Part shown: in pieces, positions 18,932-26,605 of the stretch
How positions within the stretch are numbered: the stretch's first letter is position 1
Layout: every line of letters begins with the position of its first letter
Assembly (NCBI RefSeq): GCF_004791695.1
Contig: NZ_SRSO01000009.1
Span: 82,211 to 146,210, forward strand
Source: Flavivirga rizhaonensis
GTDB lineage: Bacteria > Bacteroidota > Bacteroidia > Flavobacteriales > Flavobacteriaceae
DNA: 64,000 bases
Direction of reading: 5' to 3'
Notes under the pieces: generated by a model
Database searches by the model: none
Told to the model about the DNA's origin: nothing
What the model saw: only the letters and a program-made list of their open reading frames with translations
Made by a program: the position numbers and the translations under genes

Positions 18932-19483
18932 TTATTGCCCTATAACAACTTTTGGAAAACGAATCACTTTCTCACCAAGTTTATACCCTTTTTCGATAAC
19001 ATCAATAATTTTTCCTTTTAAATCGTCACTAGGAGCTGGTATTTGAGTCACAGCTTCATGATCGTCTGCATTAAAAGCATCTCCTTTTTCAACTTTTACA
19101 GCTGTTAATCCTTTTTGTTCTAAAGTTGTTACCAACTTTTGGTAAATTAACAAAACACCTTTACGTAACTCTTCTGCTTCTTTATCTTCTTCTATATGAG
19201 TTAATGCACGCTCAAAATCATCAAGAATTGGTAACAACGTTTTCATAACGTCTTCGCTCGCTGTCGAAAATAACTCAACGCGCTCTTTTGAAGTACGACG
19301 TTTATAATTTTCAAATTCAGCAAATAATCGTAGAAACTTATCTTTCTCTTGTTTTAATTCTTCTTGAAGCTTTTCTTCAACAGTTTGTTCTTCAACAACC
19401 TGTTCTTCAACATCAACAGTTTCGCTTTGTACACCGTCTATTTGATCGTTTTCTATATCGTTAGTTTTTTCTTTCTTACTCAT
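18932..19483 (-). CDS. grpE: Nucleotide exchange factor GrpE
   Basis: A 183-residue homodimeric DnaK nucleotide exchange factor. An acidic N-terminal tail (1-40) leads into a long coiled coil (ELKQEKDKFLRLFAEFENYK, then RRTSKERVELF). The C-terminal beta domain has the conserved DDHEAVTQIPAP and GYKLGEKVIRFPKVVIGQ. Length is usual. It is the first gene of grpE-dnaJ. I see no CIRCE or other heat-shock operator in the upstream bases. Confidence 0.95.
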   Translation of the reverse strand: MSKKEKTNDIENDQIDGVQSETVDVEEQVVEEQTVEEKLQEELKQEKDKFLRLFAEFENYKRRTSKERVELFSTASEDVMKTLLPILDDFERALTHIEEDKEAEELRKGVLLIYQKLVTTLEQKGLTAVKVEKGDAFNADDHEAVTQIPAPSDDLKGKIIDVIEKGYKLGEKVIRFPKVVIGQ

Positions 19484-19865
19484 TACTGCATTTAAATTTT
19501 ATACAAATACTAAAATTAGTTGGCAAAAGTACTGCCAATATTATAAAAATGTCATAATGTCATTAAATATTTTTTCAATATTAATTCAAGGGGCTTTTTG
19601 TCCATAATTAACTGGAGAATTATTTTTCCTGACTCAAGTTTTTATTGGAATGTAAATTTTTACGTTAATACTAATTTAAATCCAAAAACAACCTGTTTAT
19701 TAGATTTGGGATTAAGAGGAAAAAACTATTTTGCATTTGATATAGGCTATAAACTTAATAATAAAATAAGCTTAAAAAGCTAGATTTTCCTCAAATCAAA
19801 CAATAATAACAAATAGTTTTTTTGATACAAGTTACCCTAGGACATCAATTATTTTTGGGTATACT
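19484..19865. other. Intergenic region, possible gene remnant
   Basis: A gap of 382 bases upstream of grpE and downstream of the epimerase gene. It holds the grpE promoter region. A 61-codon open frame from a TTG at 19598 to 19783 (+) ends in a segment with alternating pattern (LRGKNYFAFDIGYKL) like the last strand of an outer-membrane beta barrel. With no start, leader or upstream domain it can only be a decayed fragment or chance; I do not call it a gene. Confidence 0.3.
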
Positions 19866-20771
19866 CTATTTTAATAAGTCCTCTAGAGCAGACAACAGGT
19901 GATGATATTTAAAAACAAACCCCTTATTTTCTATTTTCTTAGAACTAACCCTTTGGCTTTCAAATAGCAATACATGCATCTCACCTAATACTAACTTTAA
20001 AAAGGGTTTAGGAATATTAGGCAAAAACAAAGGTCTACGTATCACATTAGACGCCATTTTTATTAACTCATTGTTTGTAACAGGGTTTGGTGCTACGCCA
20101 TTATAAACGCCTTTTAAGTTATTTTCTAAGACATATAAAAACATATTTGCTAAATCCTGAATATGAATCCAGGACTGCCATTGTTTACCGTTACCAAAAG
20201 CTGCACCCAATCCAAACCTAATAGGCTTGACCATTTCTTGAAGTGCTCCACCATTTTCAGCCAGAACCAAGCCTATTCTTATTTTGGAAACAGTAATATC
20301 CAATTTGTCAAACGCATCAACCTCTTGTTCCCATATCTGAACTACCTGGCTTAAAAAAGATTTACTAAAATCTTTAGAGCTTTCTTCGTAATAATTAATT
20401 AAGGAATCTGAGTAAATTCCAATAGCACTAGCAGAAATGACTTGTTTTATAGTATGACTCTCTCCTTTTAAAGCATTAACTAGTAACTGAGTTGTTATTT
20501 TCCTACTGGATAAAATGTCTTTTTTATAAGAAGGCGTCCAGCGTTTAGAAACAGTTGCTCCTGCCAGATGTATAATAGCATCAACATGCTTAAAACAATC
20601 CGTATCTATATCTTGACTCTTAGGATTCCAATAATACCCTTGATAACTTTCTTTTTGAGATATTTTAGTTTTACGTGTTGTTAAGTAATTAACCGCAATA
20701 CCTTTCTCTTGACAAAGCTTTACAATCTCCTGCCCTATTAAGCCTGTCGCTCCTGTTATTAAAACTCGCAT
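19866..20771 (-). CDS. TIGR01777 family NAD(P)-dependent epimerase
   Basis: A 301-residue extended short-chain dehydrogenase/reductase related to YfcH/SDR39U1. The Rossmann motif VLITGATGLIGQEIV is at the N-terminus, HLAGATVSKRWTPSYK marks the TIGR01777 subgroup, and SASAIGIYSD carries the active-site YxD region. The C-terminal DUF1731-like part (YNGVAPNPVTNNELIKMAS, FLPNIPKPFLKLVLGEM) is intact. Substrate unknown in this family. Single gene, about 210 bases from mnmD. Confidence 0.88.
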   Translation of the reverse strand: MRVLITGATGLIGQEIVKLCQEKGIAVNYLTTRKTKISQKESYQGYYWNPKSQDIDTDCFKHVDAIIHLAGATVSKRWTPSYKKDILSSRKITTQLLVNALKGESHTIKQVISASAIGIYSDSLINYYEESSKDFSKSFLSQVVQIWEQEVDAFDKLDITVSKIRIGLVLAENGGALQEMVKPIRFGLGAAFGNGKQWQSWIHIQDLANMFLYVLENNLKGVYNGVAPNPVTNNELIKMASNVIRRPLFLPNIPKPFLKLVLGEMHVLLFESQRVSSKKIENKGFVFKYHHLLSALEDLLK

Positions 20772-20901
20772 TTTCTTTTTTTATTAAAGTTACAAAAAGA
20801 CATACCTGTATGCTAACGTTTTATATTAGGTTTAACAGTCTACAATCTGTAGACCAGGAAATTATAAGTGCCCTTTAGAAAACTATTAATATTGCTGAAT
20901 A

Positions 20902-21011
20902 GCTTCTTTACAAGCGCGTAACATTTAACTTCGCTGAATACTAACCTTTCCTTTAATATATAGCATTTAACTTCGTTGAATGTCACGCTTCTTTACAAGC
21001 ACGTAACATTT
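20902..21011. repeat. Local duplication of the mnmD 3' end
   Basis: GCTTCTTTACAAGC(G/A)CGTAACATTT occurs twice, at 20902-20926 and 20987-21011 (24 of 25 identical). CATTTAACTTCG(C/T)TGAAT also occurs twice, at 20922-20939 and 20964-20981. The inner copy is the real end of mnmD (LRACKEA then stop). The outer copy would continue as LRACKEAIQQY then stop, and probably preserves the original 3' end. Confidence 0.75.
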
Positions 21012-21672
21012 CACGTTTACCAGGTGGCCCAGGTAAACGCTCAACAACAAAGCCAACTGATTTCATAGCTCGGCGTACACTTCCTTTTGCTGAATAAGTA
21101 ACCAAAACGCCTCCTACTTTTAATGCATTATACATTTTTAAGAATATGGACTCTGTCCACAATTCAGGCTGTACCCTAGCTCCAAAAGCATCAAAATATA
21201 TAATATTGTACATGTTTTTTTCTGCGATTTCTGAAAAGAAACGATTTTGTTTCTCTATTGAAAAGTTTTCAGAAACTATATACTTTTTCTCCCAAGTTGC
21301 TTTATGTAGCTGTTTAAAAAGAAACGCTTTATTCTGTGCATTTAATTCAATCGGATAATTTAACTGATCAATTTCATCCATTAAAACTGGATAACCTTCT
21401 ACTCCAAAATAGTTAATATTGATATTTAATTTTTCTGCTTCTAATAAGGTAATAAAAGCGTTTAATCCCGTACCAAAACCAATTTCTAAAATAGTTGCCC
21501 GCTTATTTAAGTTTTTGCTTTGTTCAACATTATAGAAGTGAAGCAAGCCATGTTTTATAAACACATGGTAAGCTTCTTGTATAGCACCATGTTTTGAATG
21601 GTATTGCTCATCCCAATCAGGTAAATGTATGGTTGATGAACCATCTGCTGTTATTACAACTTCTCGTTTCAA
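20983..21672 (-). CDS. mnmD: tRNA 5-methylaminomethyl-2-thiouridine methyltransferase MnmD
   Basis: A 229-residue SAM-dependent methyltransferase, equivalent to the N-terminal half of MnmC. It makes mnm5s2U at the wobble position of some tRNAs. Motif I is TILEIGFGTGLNAFITLLEA, and NIIYFDAFGARVQPELWTES is the DUF752/MnmC(m) catalytic region. The end GFVVERLPGPPGKREML is the conserved C-terminus. The FAD oxidase half is absent, normal for stand-alone MnmD. The last codons are duplicated 85 bases downstream, and the present stop appears to trim about four residues. The DUF4920 lipoprotein gene lies 2 bases upstream, probably co-transcribed. Confidence 0.9.
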   Translation of the reverse strand: MKREVVITADGSSTIHLPDWDEQYHSKHGAIQEAYHVFIKHGLLHFYNVEQSKNLNKRATILEIGFGTGLNAFITLLEAEKLNININYFGVEGYPVLMDEIDQLNYPIELNAQNKAFLFKQLHKATWEKKYIVSENFSIEKQNRFFSEIAEKNMYNIIYFDAFGARVQPELWTESIFLKMYNALKVGGVLVTYSAKGSVRRAMKSVGFVVERLPGPPGKREMLRACKEA

Positions 21673-21674
21673 AA

Positions 21675-22178
21675 TTATTGTTTTAATAATACGCCATCAG
21701 CTTCAAACGAATAGGTCCTTTTAGGTTCAGTAATTGCAGCTATAGCTTCAGTAGATTTACCTGCATCTTCAGCATAATGCCTCAATTCATCAATTGGTAC
21801 TTCTTTCACATAAGCCTTTCCATTTACAATAACCTCTTTACCTGCAATGTTTTTAGGTACAAAAAAACCGTAGTCTTTAAATTTCACCATGACTTCATTA
21901 CCGTCCTCTAAATTTAAGGTCATCCAACACCCTTTTGCCTGACAGACACTATTAACCTTAGCAAGCATTTTAGAATTAATAGAATCTCCTATATTCATAG
22001 TTTTGTAGTGTAATGCCATAGATGTGGCTGCTATAGCATCATCTGCAATTATCTCTTTTCCAAAAGATGTATATTCTACAGCTTCTTTTTTTGGTATTTT
22101 TTCAGATGATTCCTCATTTTTATTTCTGCAAGAATTTAACATTAAGACACATATAATTACTAAGATAATCGACTTCAT
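21675..22178 (-). CDS. DUF4920 lipoprotein
   Basis: A 167-residue protein with a lipoprotein signal (MKSIILVIICVLMLNSC; lipobox LNSC). The domain contains YTSFGKEIIADDAIAATSM, the cysteine pair in SVCQAKGCWMTL and VMVKFKDYGFFVPKNIAGK, which match DUF4920. Function unknown; the fold resembles small OB-like periplasmic domains. Placed directly before mnmD with 2 bases between, which is a frequent arrangement only by inference from spacing here. Confidence 0.85.
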   Translation of the reverse strand: MKSIILVIICVLMLNSCRNKNEESSEKIPKKEAVEYTSFGKEIIADDAIAATSMALHYKTMNIGDSINSKMLAKVNSVCQAKGCWMTLNLEDGNEVMVKFKDYGFFVPKNIAGKEVIVNGKAYVKEVPIDELRHYAEDAGKSTEAIAAITEPKRTYSFEADGVLLKQ

Positions 22179-22243
22179 GTTATGAATATTTTAATTTTAA
22201 ACGATTTATATAAATATACCATTTTTTTAAAAACGTTTTTACC

Positions 22244-22251
22244 TAAATTTG
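22244..22251 (+). promoter_or_regulatory. Probable -7 promoter box of ilvE
   Basis: TAAATTTG matches TANNTTTG exactly and ends 21 bases before the ilvE ATG. No TTG at the expected upstream spacing, so only one element supports it. Confidence 0.4.
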
Positions 22252-22272
22252 TATCATTAAATAACTAGACTT

Positions 22273-23340
22273 ATGAACTCTATAATCAACAATATTGAGA
22301 TTATAAAAGCCAAAATTACTAAAATAAATGATGTAGATTTTGACAATTTAAAATTTGGGCATGTATTTTCCGATCACATGCTAGAATGCAATTTTAAAAA
22401 TGGTGAATGGCAAGCTCCTAAGGTCATCCCTTACCAAGCTATTAGTTTAGATCCATCTGCTAAAATTTTTCATTATGGTCAATCTGTCTTTGAAGGTATG
22501 AAAGCCTACAAAGATGCGAACGAAGACATCTGGTTATTTCGTCCTATTGAGAATTTTAAACGTTTAAATATTTCGTCAAAACGTTTAGCGATTCCTGAAT
22601 TGCCAGAAAGCTATTTTATGGATGGTCTTAAAACATTATTACAAGTTGATAATGAATGGATTCCGAAAAAAGATGGAAGCTCTTTATATATAAGACCTTT
22701 TGTTTTTGCTTCTGGTAACGGTTTTCATGCCTCTCCTGCCGATGAATATACGTTTATTATAGCTTGTGCGCCTTCTGGATCTTATTTTTCTGGAAAAGTG
22801 AGAGTTTTAATTGAAGAAAAATACTCACGTTCTGCTAACGGTGGTGTTGGTTTTGCTAAAGCTGGTGGAAATTATGCCGGACAATTTTACCCAACACAAT
22901 TGGCTATAGAAAAAGGATACCAACAAGTTATTTGGACAGACGATAACACTCATGAATATATTGAAGAAGCTGGTGCTATGAATATTTTTGTTCGTATAAA
23001 CGATACACTTATTACAGGACCTACTAGTGATAGAATTCTAGATGGTATTACTCGTAAGAGTATTATTGAATTAGCAGAAGCTAAAGGTATTCCTGTAGAA
23101 GTTAGAAAACTGTCCGTTCATGAAGTGGTTGCTGCTGCAAAAGATGGTTCTCTAAAAGAAATGTTTGGTGCTGGTACGGCTGCAGTTATTTCCCCTATTG
23201 CTGGCTTTGGTTATAAAGGTGAAGATTTTGACTTACCTGAATTAGAAGACACTTATGCTAGTTCATTAAAGAAGCGAATAACTGATATACAAACTAATAA
23301 AGCCGAAGATCCTTTTGGTTGGAGGTATAAAGTTGAATAA
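22273..23340 (+). CDS. ilvE: Branched-chain amino acid aminotransferase
   Basis: A 355-residue fold type IV PLP enzyme for the last step of valine, leucine and isoleucine synthesis; cytoplasmic. FHYGQSVFEGMKAYK is the conserved N-terminal block, SLYIRPFVFASG lies before the cofactor site, and the PLP lysine is probably in VGFAKAGGNYAGQF. TDDNTHEYIEEAGAMNIFV and MFGAGTAAVISPIAG are the family signature at the C-terminal side. Size matches the long (BCAT type II) group. Followed by a nested hairpin repeat that may terminate both this gene and the converging MazG-like gene. Confidence 0.93.
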   Translation: MNSIINNIEIIKAKITKINDVDFDNLKFGHVFSDHMLECNFKNGEWQAPKVIPYQAISLDPSAKIFHYGQSVFEGMKAYKDANEDIWLFRPIENFKRLNISSKRLAIPELPESYFMDGLKTLLQVDNEWIPKKDGSSLYIRPFVFASGNGFHASPADEYTFIIACAPSGSYFSGKVRVLIEEKYSRSANGGVGFAKAGGNYAGQFYPTQLAIEKGYQQVIWTDDNTHEYIEEAGAMNIFVRINDTLITGPTSDRILDGITRKSIIELAEAKGIPVEVRKLSVHEVVAAAKDGSLKEMFGAGTAAVISPIAGFGYKGEDFDLPELEDTYASSLKKRITDIQTNKAEDPFGWRYKVE

Positions 23341-23368
23341 ACGATTAGGTAGACATATTTATAAAAAA

Positions 23369-23499
23369 GAGGCTGTCTGAAAAGCAATTAATTATTGTCA
23401 AACTGAGCGCAGTCGAAGTTATAATGTTTTGAAAAATAAAGCATTTCGACTGCGCTCAATGTGACATTTAAACTAAAAACTTACTTTTTAGACAGCCTC
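23369..23499. repeat. Composite nested inverted repeat (GAGGCTGTCT family)
   Basis: Outer arms GAGGCTGTCTGAAAAG and CTTTTTAGACAGCCTC enclose a second inverted repeat, TGTCAAACTGAGCGCAGTCG and TTTCGACTGCGCTCAATG followed by TGACA. A T run follows the outer stem on both strands, so it can terminate ilvE and the converging gene. Same outer arms as at 1953-2129 and 25461-25489, with a different insert. Confidence 0.85.
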
Positions 23500-23502
23500 T
23501 TT

Positions 23503-23889
23503 TTATTTATCTAATATAGATTCAATATTAGGTTTAAAATAATTAGGTCCTTTAAGCACCTTCCCATCTTCTCTATAAATTGGCTGCCCGTCTTCACCTA
23601 GTTTACTCATATTACTACGTTGTATTTCATCAAATACTTCCTCTATTTTATATTGCATGCCATGTTCAATAATGGTTCCACATAATATATAAAGCATATC
23701 TCCTAATGCATCAGCAACTTCAACCAGATCATTATTATTAGCTGCTTCTAAATACTCTTCGTTTTCTTCTTTCATCAAATTGAATCGTAACATATTTTTT
23801 TCTTTTCCTAAATCTGCTTTAGGGGATTCCCTATGCCCTATTTTAAATGCGGTATGAAACGCTTTTACAGCTTCTATTTTATTTTTCAT
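23503..23889 (-). CDS. MazG-like nucleotide pyrophosphohydrolase
   Basis: A 128-residue all-alpha NTP pyrophosphohydrolase. The metal-binding motif is split in the usual way: EENEEYLEA on one helix and EVADALGDMLYILCGTI on the next (ExxE...ExxD). The tail DEIQRSNMSKLGEDGQPIYR with GPNYFKPN matches the subgroup related to phosphoribosyl-ATP pyrophosphatase/HAD-linked MazG. It would hydrolyse nucleoside triphosphates to monophosphates; substrate not known. Converges on ilvE. Confidence 0.85.
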   Translation of the reverse strand: MKNKIEAVKAFHTAFKIGHRESPKADLGKEKNMLRFNLMKEENEEYLEAANNNDLVEVADALGDMLYILCGTIIEHGMQYKIEEVFDEIQRSNMSKLGEDGQPIYREDGKVLKGPNYFKPNIESILDK

Positions 23890-23941
23890 TAATTATAATG
23901 TTTTTTAATTTCCTTGGAGAAAGAAATCTTTAGTGTTTTCT

Positions 23942-23949
23942 TAAATTTG
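23942..23949 (+). promoter_or_regulatory. Probable -7 promoter box of the small membrane protein gene
   Basis: TAAATTTG matches TANNTTTG, ending 15 bases before ATG 23965. A TTG lies 25 bases upstream, slightly beyond the usual spacing. The longer frame from TTG 23914 would start upstream of this box. Confidence 0.4.
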
Positions 23950-23964
23950 CATAAAAATAACTAT

Positions 23965-24150
23965 ATGTTTAGTAAAGGTCAAATCATTTTCGGAGTTTTA
24001 TTTTTTATTGCCTTCACCATTATAATAGGATATACTTACCGAAAAGATTTAAAACTTCATAAGCGTTTCTACGCTGGTAGTATATGGATTCTTCTTGCTT
24101 TTATCGCTTTTATTTTATTTATCGTTGCTATAAAGCTTTTATTTAAATAA
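23965..24150 (+). CDS. Small two-helix membrane protein
   Basis: A 61-residue protein MFSKGQIIFGVLFFIAF... with two transmembrane helices (about 8-25 and 38-58) joined by a basic loop (TYRKDLKLHKRFYAGS). No known domain is recognised; such short proteins are common and conserved in Flavobacteriaceae. The frame extends upstream to a TTG at 23914, but the -7 box at 23942 and the hydrophobic start favour the ATG at 23965. It is divergent from the MazG-like gene. Confidence 0.65.
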   Translation: MFSKGQIIFGVLFFIAFTIIIGYTYRKDLKLHKRFYAGSIWILLAFIAFILFIVAIKLLFK

Positions 24151-24312
24151 ACATATTTTCTGATCTTTAAGTCTTTTTATCGTATTTTTTAATCATTTCG
24201 TCGATTTTTTAGTCTTTTTCAACGTAATCTTATTCATATTTTTTGCATAATCAAACTAATATTTCTAGCTATGCACATTCAATTCTAACATTAACAAATG
24301 ATAACAAATCTT

Positions 24313-25395
24313 ATGAAAATTTTTAAACCATTATTTACACTAATTGTATTTTCAATATTAGTGTATTCCTGTTCTTCAGATGACAACAATAATGACAATG
24401 GAAACGAGCAACTAGCAAATGAGCAAAACCAATTGGAAGAGATTCCTGTTCCTTTAGCTAATTTAAATTCCGACATTTCCATCGATGGTGCAACAAAAAA
24501 CCAAGGAACACCTCCAGCACCAAATAGCAATATAAATCTAGAAATAAGCTCAGATAAAGCAGAAGCTTTCCAAAGCTTTGGTTTTAATCTAAAGTTTTCT
24601 ACTGTAGAAGCAAATGTTGCTGGTGCTTACTTATTATTTAAAGATTCAGATAACAATAATGCTTCTGACTATTTTGATATTCCTGTTTCTAGTTTCAAAA
24701 CAAACAAATCTATTAAAAGTAACAAATCTAGAGGACCATTAAAAAAATCTAGCAAAACGCTTATAGATGATGAGTACGAAATTGATGTAGATTTTGGAAA
24801 CTCTTTTCCTCCTGGAAAATTTTGTGCTGATTTATGTATTTATGATTCAGAAAATAACATTAGCCAAATTGTTACTGTTTGTATTGAAGTAGAAGCATGG
24901 GGTGGTAATGCAGCTATTACTGGAGAATGGGTCTTTGACAGATCTCTTGATGATAACGAAAATGATGAAAAAACAGAAGTTACATGTGAAAACGAAGAGA
25001 CAATAATTGTTGATGAACATATAGGAGAGACAACGTGGACACTAGTTCTTAATGAAAATGGAAGTTATTATGAAACTTATAAAGGTACTTTTCAGTATTT
25101 AGATTATAAAGCAACTGTTACTTCTTGTACGGCAGAATATACAAATAAAGAAGAAGATGAGAAGTATTCTGGTAATTGGGCATATAATGAAGAAAAGGAA
25201 ACACTTACAATTATAGATTTTAAATTTGAAGATTTTCTGGATTCATCAAATAACGAAACAAATGAAAATGGTGATATATATTTTGATGGTGAAAATGTAA
25301 CAGCAAGTATTGTAAATGGGGAATTGGTAATTACTGGCACCTACACTGAAGCTGGGCAAACTTATACTGACACTTCTATTTTTAAAAGAAAGTAA
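24313..25395 (+). CDS. Lipoprotein with lipocalin-like C-terminal part
   Basis: About 360 residues. The lipoprotein signal MKIFKPLFTLIVFSILVYSC is followed by a polar, Asp/Asn-rich spacer SSDDNNNDNGNEQ, typical of outer-membrane lipoproteins in Bacteroidota. The middle part is of unknown type; the C-terminal part (about 210 on) has ITGEWVFDRSLDD, a cysteine pair, TTWTLVLNENGSYYETYKGT and GNWAYNEEKETLTI, which is the repeating pattern of small lipocalin-like (DUF4923/DUF5004-type) domains. An ATG at 24298 would add five residues; the later ATG gives the better signal peptide. Ends before a hairpin terminator. Confidence 0.7.
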   Translation: MKIFKPLFTLIVFSILVYSCSSDDNNNDNGNEQLANEQNQLEEIPVPLANLNSDISIDGATKNQGTPPAPNSNINLEISSDKAEAFQSFGFNLKFSTVEANVAGAYLLFKDSDNNNASDYFDIPVSSFKTNKSIKSNKSRGPLKKSSKTLIDDEYEIDVDFGNSFPPGKFCADLCIYDSENNISQIVTVCIEVEAWGGNAAITGEWVFDRSLDDNENDEKTEVTCENEETIIVDEHIGETTWTLVLNENGSYYETYKGTFQYLDYKATVTSCTAEYTNKEEDEKYSGNWAYNEEKETLTIIDFKFEDFLDSSNNETNENGDIYFDGENVTASIVNGELVITGTYTEAGQTYTDTSIFKRK

Positions 25396-25460
25396 ATCGT
25401 AATTATAATATAATTTCGAATCATCTTAAAATAGATTAACAATTTTTATAACATTAAAAA

Positions 25461-25489
25461 GAGGCTGTCTTGATTTTTCAGACAGCCTC
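25461..25489. terminator. Hairpin terminator built from the short GAGGCTGTCT repeat
   Basis: Perfect 10-base stem GAGGCTGTCT / AGACAGCCTC with a 9-base loop and a T run, 65 bases after the lipoprotein stop. It is the same stem that forms the outer arms of the larger elements at 1953 and 23369, without an insert. Confidence 0.85.
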
Positions 25490-25773
25490 TTTTGTTTTAT
25501 AAATTGATCATATAATAAATATATTACTAGATTGGTAGACCGAAAGCTTGCTTCGTGAAATACAGAAGTATAAAATAATAAACATTGTAAAACTGAATTA
25601 GTGTGAATTCATGTCAAAAGTTTTTAGAAGGTGAAAGCAAAATGCACTAAAGTATAGTATATATAAACTTAAAGTGAATACCATAGAAACACACCGAAAA
25701 ATATAGTAAAAGATAATTTTAATTACCCTTAAGAAAATCTTTCTGCATTGATGCTCATTATTCAATTTTAATT

Positions 25774-25934
25774 TGAACTCGTTTAAACTTTTTCTATTTC
25801 CTAAAAAATGGCTGAAATTTACCCATATTTTGTTACTTTTCTTATGCGTAGCTCTGCTATGCTTTGCAAAAAGTGCCTCATCTGAATAAATTTCATCTCA
25901 TTTTCGGTTAAAAACAAAAAGTTTAAACGAGTTC
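25774..25934. repeat. 161-base element with perfect 19-base terminal inverted repeats
   Basis: GAACTCGTTTAAACTTTTT (25774-25792) and its exact complement (25916-25934) flank 123 bases. The interior carries a small hairpin around GCGTAGCTCTGCTATGC. No ORF of note. It lies in the longest gene-poor stretch of the window (25396-26479). It looks like a miniature inverted-repeat or long-hairpin element; no clear target duplication was found. Confidence 0.6.
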
Positions 25935-26091
25935 TTTGTTTACAAATTGACTTTAGGCATAATTATTGTTAAAATCTTCTTAAAAATAACGTGAATCTCG
26001 GATAAAAATCAATGTATTTTTTACTAGTGAAAAAAGCTGTTTTTGGGTAAATTAAAGTGTGAAATTTTAGTTTAACCTCAAAAAAACCTTC

Positions 26092-26217
26092 ATGCTTAGA
26101 GATAAAATCACAGAATTCTTTATAGAACTGGATGATTTTCATAACGAATTTGATTCTCAGTTAAAAAATATTTTGGCTCTAGAATATTCGCCAGTCCTCA
26201 ATTTCACTTATATATGA
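26092..26217 (+). pseudogene. Remnant of an IS982-like transposase N-terminus
   Basis: A 41-codon frame beginning MLRDKITEFFIELDDFHNEF has the pattern of IS982-family transposase N-termini (K-I-T-E-hydrophobic-x-DDF-x-x-EF). The frame stops soon after and the rest of the transposase is missing, with only AT-rich sequence downstream. No intact terminal repeats could be identified. This marks the gap 25396-26479 as an old mobile-element landing site. The call rests on about 20 residues, so confidence is low to moderate. Confidence 0.4.
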
Positions 26218-26479
26218 AAAGGAATGTTTTCAAATACGTTTCTTCCACCTAAAAAATATCATAACATAATTAAATTCTTTCATTAACAGCAGCTTATTTC
26301 TCATTTTTAATGAGATTTAATTACTTTAACCCACCCAATATCAGATATTTATTGTTTTTAAAGTAAGTGACTATAGTAGGAAAAAGAACATTTCATCTGT
26401 TATATAAATAGTTGTAAGATTTTCACGCAACCTTTTTAATTTTTGTGCATCTAATGTTTAACAAACAAACTCAAAAACA

Positions 26480-26566
26480 ATGAAAATACTAATTATAATT
26501 AGCATCCTAATAGTTGTTAATTTAATTCTTTTGACTTTTAGTGTTAACAAAAAAACAGACCCTTGA
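26480..26566 (+). CDS. Candidate 28-residue hydrophobic peptide
   Basis: ATG at 26480 opens a 28-codon frame: a single predicted membrane helix (MKILIIISILIVVNLILLTF) and a short polar tail SVNKKTDP. The TGA stop lies inside the left arm of a strong terminator hairpin, the leader has an A-rich stretch before the ATG, and an approximate promoter (TTG at 26412, TAATTTTTG ending 26445) lies upstream. Compact leader-ORF-terminator layout suggests a real short transcript. No homologue is recognised; it could be a small membrane peptide or the visible part of an RNA gene. Confidence 0.45.
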   Translation: MKILIIISILIVVNLILLTFSVNKKTDP

Positions 26567-26586
26567 ATGAAGGGCCTGTTTTTTTT
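26552..26586. terminator. Intrinsic terminator after the 28-residue ORF
   Basis: Stem AACAGACCCTT / AAGGGCCTGTT with a GAATG loop and a run of eight T. On the other strand the A tract also permits use by the converging M49 peptidase gene. Confidence 0.8.
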
Positions 26587-26605
26587 GTTTATTAAGTTAA
26601 ATAAT

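Noticed and set aside
19598..19783. 61-codon frame resembling the end of an outer-membrane barrel
   Set aside because: TTG start, no signal or upstream domain and no conserved neighbour. At most a remnant, so noted only as intergenic content.
20838..20854. Hairpin GTCTACA-ATC-TGTAGAC downstream of mnmD
   Set aside because: Short stem without a T run. It could be an operator or chance, and no gene starts close enough to decide.
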